From assembly GCA_021234155.1 (NCBI GenBank), contig JAJEKV010000071.1, positions 1,251,138-1,315,137 of the forward strand: 64,000 nt of DNA. The letters are read 5' to 3'. Every line of letters begins with the position of its first letter. Position 1 is the stretch's first letter. Shown piece after piece: positions 1 to 11,934 of this stretch. The notes beneath the pieces were generated by a model. The model saw nothing but the letters and a program-made list of their open reading frames with translations. It did no database searches and was not told the DNA's origin. Origin of the DNA: Isoetes taiwanensis (taxonomy: Eukaryota; Streptophyta; Lycopodiopsida; Isoetales; Isoetaceae). Position numbers and translations under genes: made by a program.

Positions 1-384
1 CCCGCGAGACTACTCCGGGTTGCATCTCCCCTTCCGATGGGGCAGGTCATGGAAGTGTCCCCTCTCGAGCATAATGGATCCTGGGTGTGCTGGAGACTAC
101 GTGCCACTAGATGCACACGCAGTCATACCCAACCAGAATTTCAAAATCCATGGACCTGCTAGGCGCGCCCATCGGTTTCCAGGACGTCCATATAGGCATG
201 CTCCTGCGACCCAGGGAGGGGGTATTACCGGGATTCACTGGCCCCACCGCGGGACCGACTATAAGTCATAATAATCGTAGGAGTCTTGTAGCCACACTAG
301 GCAAGACTCCACCTCGTTTCACCACCATTGTGTCATTGTCCGGTGCTGAATCGCCGTGATAACCTCCAATGTACCGTGTGGGCT
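1..384. repeat. LTR-like repeat remnant at left edge
   Basis: No gene is visible. The stretch shares phrases such as GGTTGCATCTCCCCTTCC with the interior of the LTRs at 385-1962 and 11935-13563, so it is probably part of another, rearranged copy of the same repeat that continues off the left edge. The short reading frames here overlap on several frames and resemble nothing known. Confidence 0.45.
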
Positions 385-1962
385 CAGGACGCCCCTCGCT
401 AAACATACACCTACCGGCACTCTAAGAGGGAAATCCCCCATCTCCCAGCCAACAAACCGTATGCCCTTTGCCTGCCCTCCGCGACTCGAGATGACTCTTA
501 GTGCGAAGGGGACACGCAGGTGCCCAGCCCTTTCCCCTATGGGCTCCTATAACAAATGCGAATGGGAATAAAATGCTCAACCAGCATCAAATAAAGCAAA
601 TACTCACTGGCACAACCACCATATCCTCAAGTGCAAGGATGATAAACATAAACCAGAAACATGAGAGCTCCTACCCGTGCTCGTACCATAAGGAGGATGG
701 ACCGGACCGCTAGCCTCAAGATAGAGCAAACCGAAATATGGCAATGGCGGTGGGTCGCATAAGACAATGGTTAGGTTGACCACCCATCCGCCTCCTCAGG
801 TATTAAGCCTTTGGTGAGGGCTAAATCGCTAAGTGATTCCAGCCTTCCTGGATACGCATAAATCCCATGGCATCACCCACGGACTACCCGTGCTGCATCT
901 CCCCTGGTCCCACAGTGAAGGGTTGCACTTCCCCTCCTGTGGTCTGAAGTCTGGTGGCGGCTAGAGAATCGCGGACGACACACCCATTCGCACTCCACTA
1001 ATCCCCCCAAAACGAGCCAAGTCGACACTTTGCAACTCTCGAGGCGCACCATGGTTCCCAGAGGTGTTTCTGACTCCATGCTCTTCCCTCAACAAGGACC
1101 GACCATAAGCCTAGCCCACTGGCGGGGATCCCCCAAGCTCCCCACTCCTACAGGGACCTCCCTCCACATTTCCGCTTCAGCCCCCGCTGTGTGTTCGAAA
1201 CGCATCATATCTCCCAATAGCCCGTGGGCTCCTAAGTGCACGTGCCGCAACCACGGTGAACTAAGGGATTCCACTCTGGGGAGCATACTACATATGGCTC
1301 CTAGGTCTCTATCCCCCTTCCCAACACAAGAGGAGCAAAACATGATCAACCATCATCACATAATCATCATATATCATGAGAATAATCATAAGAACATCTT
1401 AACCTAATCATAAAATCTGGAATCCAAGGTTAGGGGGTTCATTGATTAGGCCCTAAGATGATGAATAATGTTCTAGGAGGGCTCTCTACCCTAGATATTA
1501 AGATACTAGCACATCTCGCAATGCTAATTCCAGATAGAGCTATCATAACGACTTCAATGCAAGCATACCCGCCCCAAGCCTCCCATCCCAAAACCGGCCC
1601 CACCGCCCAAACCTCCCGCCCGTTCTACGCAACGTCGTCACAAGAATACAACAAAACGTCAAATCGCATAGGGTTAATATCCCAGCGTTAAAGCCTGAAA
1701 TGCAATTCCACTAATATAAGTTAGGTCCACCTAGGATGCCATGTGGTTCACCAGGGGTGAGCTCTGTGTGGCGGGAGCCCAATAGGTTAAGGCCACGTGG
1801 AAAAATGGTCTTAACCTATGGGTTGGCTGGTTAGAATAGCTTAGTCATGCCCCCTAGTGCCACCCATCCATGGTATGCATAAGACTATGAGCTTAGGTTT
1901 GTATAGTGATTTCTGGGTCCAGGAATATACGTATTTATGGCGTATATTCCCTGAACGTCACA
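385..1962 (-). repeat. 3' LTR of chromovirus A
   Basis: The stretch is collinear with 11935-13563. Both contain the 'CTCGCTAAACATAC' start region, the 'GAGATGACTCTTAGTGCG' block, the 'CATCATCACATAATCATCAT' block and the 'GCTTAGTCATGCCCCCTAG' block. On the minus strand it begins TGTGACG directly after the polypurine tract. The far end near 385 is eroded: the CGTCACA terminus seen in the other copy is not intact here. Confidence 0.75.
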
Positions 1963-1976
1963 TTCTCCCCCTTAGG
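1963..1976 (-). other. Polypurine tract of chromovirus A
   Basis: On the minus strand the sequence reads CTAAGGGGGAGAA immediately before the LTR start TGTGACG. This is the expected plus-strand priming site of an LTR retroelement. The same motif lies before the LTRs ending at 13563 and 16891. Confidence 0.75.
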
Positions 1977-2850
1977 ACAATAAGCCGCCTCCTCAAATGA
2001 CTTCAAGCAGCCATGCACTAACCCAAATTTTATGTCCAAGAAAAAGAAGTTCAACATAGCATACACTTGAATTTAATTTAACGATCAACTTTTTATTAGC
2101 GAAAGAATAAATTTGTACAGGCTCTCGTACCATACAAAACATATAGCCTTAAATGTATGGGTTAATATTTCCTACAATAATTCAAAACATTATTATAAGA
2201 GTTATTAGGGTTCATATTCTAAACTATGGTTCTATGTCTTCTCGTAATGCAGCCCTTATTGATGCCCTCGCCTACTGTTCACGTTTACAAGGAACACTTA
2301 TCACGCTAGTTTAATTAATAAATTTAGGTTTTAGGGGGACCACCTCTACTTCCTCGCTGGAGTCAACTTGCCTGGTTGCTCCCCGTAAATACCCTTGCAC
2401 AAGATCATGGTCTCTTCGGAGATTGAGCCATGACTCCATTACATGCCCTATCATTGCCCATGATCAGTATGCTACTGCATATGATCGCCTGACGTGAAAG
2501 TACACCCCGCTGCATCATGCCCCGAGGCCTTCAGCTAGGAAACGCTCACCTTCCCATCATCAAGCAAGATGGCGATCACTTTAACCCTCTTCACCGCGAC
2601 CCTCCTACGCCGTGCGATCGACGCATAGAGATCATCCGACGATGTTCCATCATCGCCCACCATGCCCTCGCCTCACCACATGAATCCTGAATTGTCAGCG
2701 CACTTTGCGCGCGGTGACCTAGAGAATGCTCTGGGGCATGCATCCCATCATCTTCACACGATCCAAGATCTCGCACATGCACCCTACTAATTCAGAATGC
2801 ATGTATTCCGGCTAACCAACAAGCATACTAGCTAACCACCGGGCAAGTGG
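1977..2850 (-). other. Non-coding 3' region of chromovirus A
   Basis: The 870 bp between the end of pol and the polypurine tract have no sustained reading frame. The second copy has the equivalent at 13577-14478, with the same blocks such as TTAATTAATAAATTT and CATGCCCCGAGG, so the tail belongs to the element and is not a later insertion. Confidence 0.6.
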
Positions 2851-5800
2851 GGTGACTAAGTTGGAGGCATTTAACCCATCAAACTCCTTCATAACTCGGG
2901 TATTGCTTCTCCAAATCTTGCTTCAATACCCATGTCGCTGCCTTCCGGTGGGGTGCTTCCACTTAACCAAATATTGGGAGGAATTGAGACCTCTAGTCTT
3001 CTTGAATGACTTATCAAGAAGTAATTCAGCACAATTTCTACTTAAACCACCGTCATTTTCAACAAAGTTGGAGTATCCAAGACCTCCTCAGGGTTAGGAT
3101 TGTGCCTTTTTAATAAACTTACATGTGGAAAACCTTGTAGGAACCTTTAAGGTAGGAAGATCCAACTTGTAGGCAGGAGCCACTCTCTCCAAAATCTTGG
3201 AAGAGGACCAGCCCACCTAGGGGCAAGCTTCTTACCAACTCCCAATCCGAAACTTGGGCCTATCGCCACCTTAAACTCTCTTCACCTCAGTCCCGTACTT
3301 TTGTCGGCCACTTCTCGCACTTTTGCTGCCAATAAGTAACCCCTTACTTTTCCACCAAATACGATATCTCCTAACATCTGCTAGATACTTCAACCTTCTC
3401 GACGGGGATTGTGCTGTATCAGGGGTTGAAACTTGTACCGTAATTTACCATGAAAGGAGACATCCAGATGACTCTGTTTACACAGAAGGACTCCCACCAA
3501 GTGGATGTACTCATCCCCTTGGACTGCTCGTTCCACACATAGCCTCAAGCATATCTTCAATGATTCGATTGTCCTCTTCCGTCGGCCATCTGTTTGGGGA
3601 GATATGTCATGCTCATGGAGAGCTTAGAATGTGGAATGGTAAAGAGGTCCCTAGCCAAAAGGCACTCATAAACTTAGAATCCCTATCAGACATTATCTAG
3701 AGGCATGCCATGGAGTCTAAAATCTCCCTTACAACAACTTAAAGATCTAATCTCTGATTCGATAGTCTTGCAAGGCAACAAAATGTGCCATCTTAAGATA
3801 ACTTGTCCCTCGACAACCATCAATGCATCCTTGCAAGAAGAGTTCTAGGGAGTCTCTAGATGAAATCCATGCTTATGACCTCCCACTTCTCGTGATTTTA
3901 GCACTCCTAATGGCTCTAAAGCACCTGGGTGAACTGGGTTAACAAGCTTTTATTCTGTAGCTAATAACTAGCAATTCAAATATATGCAGCCTATCTTCTT
4001 CATTCCTGGCCAGTAACCATTTCAATCGCGAAATAGGTCTTCTAAAGCCCTGCATGCCCACTATATATTGGCTGTGTATGTCATGAAGAATTAACTTCCT
4101 TACCCACTGATGATTGGGGCAAATCTTTGAAATAGGGTCTTCATAAAGCCCTGATATTGGGGTTATTGGGTCATTGTAGTGTGTCATGAAGAATTAACTT
4201 CCTTACCCCTGATGATTCTAGCACACAACTTATGCTAATGATACCTAGCAGGTTGCTCTTCTAACTATAATACTTGAAGGCTTCGCTCTTTCCTAATTTC
4301 CGGCTTCCCTCGAGGAGGCTTTTCCATACCTCCTTTGAAGTCCACATCCGTTGCGGCAGGACTCCTCATCTCTTCTTGCCAAACTCACCGAAAGAGGAAA
4401 TCGATACAATCGCTGCCCTTGTTCAAAGATCTCCTAGAGAGAGCATGCCACAACATTAGCTTGCGGGCTTTATATATAATATAAAACTATACTCCTCGAG
4501 GAATTCCATCCACCTCCTTTGCCTTAAGTTGAGGGTGGCATTTTGGGTGAAAATCTTGAAGGCTCTCGGTGATCGGATATCTGGCTGAAACTTCCTCCCC
4601 AACAAATAATGCCTCCATATCCTTAATGCCGCTCGACAATGGCTAGCAGCTCCCGTCATGGGTTGGGTAAGCTGTTGCTTTCGGCTGTGGTTCATCTTCT
4701 TTAGTAGAGCTACCCTTCCTTCCCCTTCCTTTATTTGCTAGATCAAGCATCAGTTGCTATCAACCTGTTTGGGATCAGGAGAACAAAACTTATCTTATTT
4801 GATCCGAGAACAAGCAAAAGACACTCCTTAAGCTTCTCAAAGGAAGCTTTGGACTTTCTCTAACCAATAGCTGAGTCAATCCTAATCTTCTGGCCCTTGG
4901 AGGTCCGGACAAAGGGGACCTTCACTAGCAAAGTCCCTTCACTTAACTTTCTGTAATATCCCGGCAAACTTCTTACTGAACATTCCTTGAGCTGGCCAAT
5001 CAACTATTGCCTCAATCTTAGATGGATGTCAGAGATTCCCTTGGATGTTACCCATACCCCCAAATATTCCACTCCTTTGTTGCAAAGTGGCACTTGGAGA
5101 GCCCATACAACCCATGACGTCTCAACTTTTTCCAACACTTTCCTCAGATGTCGCATACAATGCTCTTCAATGAATGACTTGTGAGATTAGAATGTCATTT
5201 AAGAAGACAATAACAAACTCATCCAAGAAATCCCTGAAGATGTCGCTCATGAGGCGATAAACTTGCCGAGCATTCGGCCAATCCAAAGGGCATTATCAGA
5301 ACTAAAAATTGACCATACCGGGCTCTAAAGGGTCTTATGGATATCTTCTTTTTATTCTTATCCGTGGTACTCCCACCTCAAATCAATTTTAGAGAATACC
5401 TTGTTCTTTGTAACTGGTCCATTAGATCATCTCACCTTGGCAATGCATACTTATTCTTTATCGTCGCTTGTTGAGTCACATAGCCTATGCACATTCTAAG
5501 CTCCCATCTTCTTCACGAAGAGGTATCGGTGTCTAAAAAGGAGACACACTTGCCTAATAAAACCAAGCTCAGCAATTCCCTGAGCCGCTTCTTTGAGCTC
5601 AATCCACCTGGGTGCTCATTCTATACTACATCTTGGAAGGGTTTACACCGAGCTAATGTGATCTCACATTCCACACCTATAAGGTAGTAGTCAATACGAT
5701 TTCATCAGGAATACATCCTTAACTCCTGAAATAAGCCTTGCTATCCGCTTGGGAATTGTTTCCCCTTGGGGCACTTCCATCCCGATTGCTTGGCTCGTTG

Positions 5801-8800
5801 ATTCCATCCCTCAAGATGTAGTCCACCTTATTCCTTTCTATACTCTTTCCTTAGCTGCTTCAAAGAGATACACCCGCATGGGAGAAGCTACCTTCTTACC
5901 TTTCACTATCAATTTGTTGTCTGTCCGATGCTCGCCATGGTGACTTGGCCCCGTCAACAATCGATCATGGCTTTGGCTCGGCTTCAAGAATTCCATCCCC
6001 ACTATAAGATCCATATCTTCCAAAATCCATGACTCCGCCCCCCATCGGGCCACTTAGTCCCACTAAGGTCTATGTCAAAGATGATCCTTCTCCCTTAATG
6101 TGCCGAATGGCGTTTGCCATAGCCACCGGCCTTGGCTTAGATTTCAAATACCTTTGTTCTTTCATTAGGGGCAGCCAACCTAGGAGATGCAAAGTTGTGA
6201 GAGCTACCAGTATCTATGAGGACCACATATGGGTTACTATCTATGATCCCATCAGCAGAATGACAATGACCGATTTTCAATATCACCGACTCAATGTTTG
6301 CACATATGTGGCAGCCACCATCTATGAAATCTCGGCCTCATAGCGGGTCGTCAGTTTTCGTCTTCTTTAAAACGGGGGGGAGTCCTTAATCCACCGCCAA
6401 GGCTGCCCGCGATGACTAATGGGGAAATCATGCTTCAAGGTTCCTCGGCTGGAAGCACCGAAGCATAGCTTTTTCTCGATGCATTCCTCGCCTCTTCTCC
6501 TTCGGCAGACCGTTTAGAAGACGCTTTAGAGCACCGGCCTCGATGCACTTCTCAGGCGGGCTTATGGTCCCCAAAGGCTTTACTCGAGCCCTTACCTTGC
6601 TGCGCTGGCCTCCCCGATGGTGTAGGCCGGCCGATTGCTTACCCCGATATTGCCCCCCGAGCACGCCTCGAACTCTTACCCGGAAGTTGGTTGTTTTCCG
6701 GGGTTGCTGGTGCCTTCTCCAAACTTATAGCTTTATCTTCGCCCGTGAATCGACCTTGGGTTGATTGCTCTAACAAGCCTCTTGATATTCTTTGCTCAAC
6801 CCCTCAATGTAGGTATCAACCGCTTGCCTTTTCCGAGACTCTGTGAACATGGAGCCCGGAGCCGCATGAATTCCTCTTCAGGTACTTTGCTAACTTGACA
6901 AGCTACCTGGTTCAACCTGTAGAACCGTTTGATCTCGGCCCGCTAGTATGAGATCTTGGCACATAGTGCTTACGAAAAACTTTTGCTGAAAGTCTTAAAT
7001 CCGCAATTGTTCTTCTTCCTTTGTTGGACTTAGCATATCCTTCCACCGCATCCTTGCGGTCCAATGAGGTTAGTCAGAGTAACTTTCCCTATATCCTTGT
7101 CTTTCATGCCGTAGGAGTTGCTAAATTCTTCCATTTCATCAAGCCATGCTTCAACCTTCCATGTTCGACCGTTTTCCCCGAACCGCCCAGCTTTGTCTTC
7201 CATATGTTGCTCATAGCACTATCCACCTTTTTTTCGGGTAGTCATCTGCCTTTTCTTGCCCTTTTCCCCTTGCTCTAGTGTGCCTGGATCGACCGCCGGA
7301 GCTAGAACCGCCTTTCACCGGAAGAGCTTATCTGATGTCGCCGGAGCTAGATGATGATGGGCTCCCTCGGTTCTCCTTTTCCTTCTCCTATCCCCTCGAC
7401 GTCCCTCGTTGCCCTCCCCTTCCGGGCCGAGGAACTTCGCCACCACCACTTGGTGGAGGTAGAGGACCGCCTTTTCCCAAGATTCATCGGAGGTGTCAGC
7501 CAGCTTGATGAGGTGTTGCATCTGGTTCTCATCTGTACCAGCCTTGCTTGCTGACCTCTGGTGACATGTCTTGCTCAAAGTCTTCTTTTCTCTCACGAAC
7601 AAGTTCCTTGGCACCCAATTATGCTTGTCGGCTACCGGGTCTTGGGATCCCGCGACTGAAGTTTCCTTTTGCCGCAAGGATTGATCATCAATACATGTTA
7701 TTTGGATTAGATGTTGATCACTCTTACTTGCAATTGAATTATTTTTAGTTATATAGAAATCATGCTAAGCATTGCATTTATAAAAATGCTTAATAATAGC
7801 CATTAATACATAGAAGTTACATGGTAGGATAGATATGTGCTAACACAATAGAGTTCAGGAAAACATTTAGCACAATTAAACTTAAAGGAAATTTTACAAT
7901 TATTCAATGGCCTCCCCGAAGCTTGAAGAAATTCTTGACATCCCCGAACCCGGAGGCCTTTACCGAGGTTGCGAAGATGTTCCTTTTGTCGATCCCCCCC
8001 TTCGAAAGTGCTCTGGTCATCTCCCGATTCCCGAGTTCCGCAGCTTGTCGCTACTAACCGAAAGTGATGCGCCCTCGAGGTGTCCTCTTGCAAAGTCGAG
8101 GCAATGAAGCGCCATCGGACCTCTTTGAAAAGGATGATGTGGTCCCATGGGCGATATCTTCGAAAGTGCTGCCCGAAGCCCGAGTGCTATGGAGAAGCGC
8201 CACGGATTCTTCCCCTTGGCTGAACTCCTTGTGGAAGACCACCATTTGCCCTTGGCCGAGGGCTGGAAGATAGTAGCGGCGCCGTGCCTTTACCCGTGCC
8301 TCGCGATCCGGTGCCCTTCCTTTGAGCCGCCCCGCCGTAGGCATCTACCGCCATAAGATCTTCATGGTCTCCACATGCTGGTTGCATTGTCCGTTGATGC
8401 CGCTGACCCTTCCCTCATGCTCCTCGGCTCGAATCGCCCGGCTTTGAGCTTGGGCCCTCCCCGGGTTTGGCCAATGTGTCCTCAGATATCCGGGCTGAAC
8501 TCCTCCTCCGAAATGATAGGTTCCCGCCGTCGATAGATCTCCTTATCGCCGATAGCCGCTATGTTCGACATTGTCTCCCAAAGATAAGAGTGTCTTCTCC
8601 GCCTCCCCTTTGGAATCTCCCCGGTATGAATAGTCGGCGAGGTCCGTGGCTTTTCCCATGTGCTATCATGCCTAGAAGCTCGCCGATTCAAGTCCCCGCT
8701 CTCGGCAAGATGACAAGTTAAGGATGTCATTTGTTAAGATGTAATTCTCTCCGGCCGATGACTATCTACGACGAGCCGCGGATTCCACCCGCGGCTTGGT

Positions 8801-9010
8801 GGTTTTTTCCGATGTCGCCGCCGTGCCTTGACATGTATCCTCGCATCCTTGTTGCCTCCCCGCCTCCCCATTCGGGTTTTGCTCCCCTAATCGCCAGAAG
8901 TCTTCGCCGACGGCAGAATCGGTGCCCCCGACGCCCGTGCCATGGTATTCATATGCGGAGGAATCTATGTTGAGGATTTGATCCCGGGCCCTCTGGCGTA
9001 TCAAGTGGTG
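2851..9010 (-). pseudogene. Chromovirus A gag-pol, broken
   Basis: Gag-pol of the Ty3/gypsy element is spread over all three minus frames with many stops. In order it shows a gag region (about 9010-6400, including 'TYIEGLSKEYQEA'), an aspartic protease with VLIDTGSSHNF (about 6191-6223), reverse transcriptase with FVIVFLNDILIS (about 5180-5222; the usual catalytic pair DD reads ND here), RNase H with 'ALRIWRHYLLGRKF' and 'LNLRQRRWMEFLEEY' (4480-4640), then integrase and chromodomain remains (about 4400-2851). Order and spacing match copy B at 14479-16503. The gag N-terminus and the gag-pol boundary are poorly defined. It is certainly non-functional as written. Confidence 0.75.
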
Positions 9011-10209
9011 CTAAGTCTAAGGGCTGAACGGAAGGTTCCCCTACTTTGTTGATTGACTTATAGTGCATGAAGAGGGCAAGGGCTGTCTCGAGATGAAAGG
9101 TACCTATGCCTATTATGTATGCGGTGTCATGTAATCGGGCATGGTCCTAGTCCTATCCCATAGCTGCTTCTTGCCTTTGGATCCTCCCCATCTCTCGACC
9201 TAAGGCTTGGGTGAGTGTCTCAAGAGAAACCCACCCTCCCCCTAGGAGGTAATCTAACTTCCCAAGGTAGGACATGTTGGTCGTATTGGCACATGATATC
9301 TCCGTGGTAGTATGGTGTTCTAGACATGAGTTGCATGAAGATCAAACAAGTGGTCAAACACAGAGAAGGCTTGTTCAACAGAAGCCGATGGATATGGCTT
9401 GCAAAGATTGTACCATCTTTCAAAGTTGTTGGGCCATTGAGCAAAGAAGGGTGCGTAAAATGGCTTGCAAAGATCGCTGAGGAATCAAAAATCGCCTTAA
9501 GTGGCTGGGAGCAGTTCGTTGAAGGGAAAAATGGCAAATGAGGTCCCTTTTATAGACTATGGTTGGCCTCTGGATTCGTGGCCAAAGGTACCTACATAGG
9601 AAGGCCTTGGTTCTATGGCTCGGGGTGTCCAAAATGAGCTACCATGAAGTGCAAATCTAAGCAAAACAAGGCAACAAACACTACATGGCGCTTTGTTTGG
9701 TCAAATTTGGCTAATTTGGGTCGAAAATGGCTGACCGGGTGAATCCATGGATGGCCTCCGCTCCGCCTTAACGCAGACGCCGTTTGGTGCGGTCTCACCC
9801 CGGTTGGCTATTTTGAGGAGCATTTTTGGTCAAATTTGGGAGTTTGAAGATGCTAACATGGCCAATTGATCAATTCTAACCTAACTAGCAACTTATTTTG
9901 AACAAAACTCCACACCTAAAGGCATATTTTTGCGACCCGGTGAATCATGAACGGCCATTGCCGCGGACGCTAGAGGCCATTGGCGGTCTCACCCTGGGCT
10001 GGCCCTATTTTGTGCTTTTTTGATGATTTTTTTGTCAAAAATTCTCGTTGTAGTCCCGATTTCTAAGGTATTCCTAGAATTCTACTACAATTGGGTTTAA
10101 TTTCCCTAGATTTCAAGCATCCAAAATTTTTCTACTTACAGAGGAAAACAACTTTTATCTTAATAGGGAAAAGCACAATTACAATAAAACTTAACTGCTT
10201 AACAAAATT
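9011..10209 (-). other. Non-coding spacer between H3-like frame and gag
   Basis: No convincing gene is seen in these 1.2 kb. A plus-strand frame at 9326-9541 is open for 71 codons but has no recognisable motif. The stretch contains a diverged direct duplication listed separately. Confidence 0.4.
9735..10045. repeat. Diverged direct duplication, about 200-bp period
   Basis: Two segments, about 9735-9845 and 9935-10045, both run GGTGAATC, then a GGCC- and CGC-rich core ending in GCGGTCTCACCC, then a T-rich stretch with TTTTTGGTCAAA or TTTTTTGTCAAAA. They are similar but clearly diverged. Confidence 0.55.
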
Positions 10210-11358
10210 TCAAAATTGAGGCTCTAGGGCCTCTCTCTCAATCCTCCGCGGCTAAGTGAATGTCCTTCGGCATAAGGGTGGCTCTCTTAGCATGGATGGC
10301 ACGTGAGATTCCCTTCCTCAAAGAGCTGCACCAGCTCTGCTTCAGCGGGGCCTTTGTGGGCCCGAAGTCATTAGAGGGGTAACCCTATAATCGGTCCTGA
10401 ACTTCCTCGTGATGATTTCCCTAAGGAGACGCCAAGGGCTTTCCTTATGAGGAGATTTGTGCACATTTGGAAGTGCTTGATCTCCTAAACACCCCGTGTA
10501 GGGACTATTTGGCCCTGCGGGTGAACCCTTTTGGGTTTTTCCGGCCTAGGTGGGGTGGCTTAGGCTGATTTTTTCTTTCGCCTGCCGCCTCGACGCCCTC
10601 TTCAGACTTCTCCTCGGCAAGACCGCCGTTGTACCTGGTCGGCCCGGCGGAGGTACTTCTTAATGCGCCTTCATCTTCTTAGCGAGAATTCGCGATCTGG
10701 CGGGCGTGAATTCCCGTTCTCAGGCTTATACCGCTTCCTTGACCACCTTCCGGTGGCTCAGAGCCCGTTAAAGGTAAAGGTGGTCTCAGCGTCGAGTTGG
10801 AAGACCCCCGGCACCCTGCCTCCTCTCCTCCTCGTCCCCTTCTTCCTTGTACCTCCTCCTCATCCACGGGGCTCTTCCAATAAGCGGTCGAAGCCGGGCA
10901 CATGCCGTTTCTTCTCTTACGTCCTCCTCTCCTGCGCCCTCAGCTCCGCTCTCGCTCCCTCTTCTTCCTAGCAGCCTTCTCCTCAGGCCACTCTGCAACT
11001 TTTCTCCTTGCCCTTCTTATTTGGTGCTGAAGGGCCCGCCTCTTGAGTTTGGTGCTTCCAGCTGGCTGCTTCTTGCACATCCACACGCTCCTCAACTGCT
11101 CTTCTACCTCTGTGTCCGGCGAGGGCCAAAGTGGAGTTCGCCCGGTTCTCTGGTGCCCTTTTGCCGGAGAAGAGCGGGGCTCGGTGCATCCTCTTTCTGC
11201 CGTGGAAGGTGTCGCCGCCACGCCGAGGGAGACTCCTCATCTCCCGGCCCGGTCAAGGTGCTCAGAACCTTCTTGACGATGCAAACCCCATCGCCTGGTT
11301 TCATAGAGAGGGTAGGTCGCCGTTGTACTTCCTTGTCCGTCTGCTTAGTTCGAGCCAT
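10210..11358 (-). pseudogene. Histone H3-like reading frame 1, broken
   Basis: The frame opens with ATG and MARTKQT, the exact start of histone H3. A Lys/Arg/Glu-rich tail of roughly 280 codons follows, spread over several frames. The H3 core is then recognisable in order: EIKHFQMCTNLLIRKA (about 10445-10500), PWRLLREIITRKFRTDYR (10384-10437), EAELVQLFEEGNL (about 10300-10340) and AIHAKRATLMPKDIHLA (about 10250-10302). Canonical H3 has REIRRYQKSTELLIRK, LVREIAQDFKTDLRF and [17 protein letters not shown] at these places. The HFQ and TNLLI spelling in the alpha-N/alpha-1 part recalls plant centromeric H3 (CENH3). Several frameshifts and stops make it a pseudogene. It lies between the primer site of chromovirus A and gag, on the same strand. 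Whether it was an element gene or a captured host gene is inference. Confidence 0.7.
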
Positions 11359-11918
11359 ATCTTACGGTTCGTAAAATGGATGACGTAAAGCCGAAAGCAA
11401 GAGGTGGTGGGGGAAAAGGTTGGGGAGAGAGAATGAGGTGTCAGATATTTAAAAAGGAGGGTCCCTAGGAATATTCTCCCACCATAATTACCCTATTTAT
11501 TAGCCTCCCCTTATTAATTACACCCTATTTAGTAATTATTTAATTATTAATGTATGTATTAACCCCCAGATTAATTCGTATTATACCTTAAATTTTTCGA
11601 ATTTTCTAATGGTTTGAAGTGCTAATTATGGATTTGCTTCATTTTTCACTTTCTGGTTCCGATTGGCATGATTCTTTTAACCCATTTTAGGTGAAATTTG
11701 ATGCAGATGCATAATTTTTACTCCAGATTTACTAGAAGATATATTGGACTCATTCATTCCTTCGTCTAACACTTAACCTTATTCGGACCCACTACCTAAG
11801 AGAAAAATTTTTTCCCTTATTTTCTGGGTTCGATGGTGGAAATTTTTATTTCACACCCCTATAGGCCTGTTAGACTACTTTCATGGTTATGGTCGCTAGT
11901 TCCTCGGTCAACCAAGAA
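11359..11918 (-). other. Leader of chromovirus A
   Basis: This is the AT-rich non-coding stretch between the primer site and the MARTKQT start. No gene or strong motif is visible. Confidence 0.5.
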
Positions 11919-11934
11919 CATCGCCTGATACCAT
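11919..11934 (-). other. Primer binding site, initiator-Met tRNA type
   Basis: On the minus strand the LTR ends GGGCGTCACA and is followed by ATGGTATCAGGCGATG. TGGTATCAG is the start of the usual plant initiator-Met primer site; the following bases differ slightly from TGGTATCAGAGC. This marks the LTR at 11935-13563 as a 5' LTR for the sequence to its left. Confidence 0.7.

Noticed and set aside
7278..8721. Plus-strand frames across the gag region
   Set aside because: They oppose the gag-pol strand and have no motif; GC-rich composition explains them.
9326..9541. Plus-strand 71-codon frame with helix-like sequence
   Set aside because: It lacks any domain, splice context or repeat counterpart; listed only as part of the spacer.
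10210..11358. A normal host histone H3 gene
   Set aside because: Tail is about seven times too long, the frame is broken several times, and the locus lies within an LTR element.
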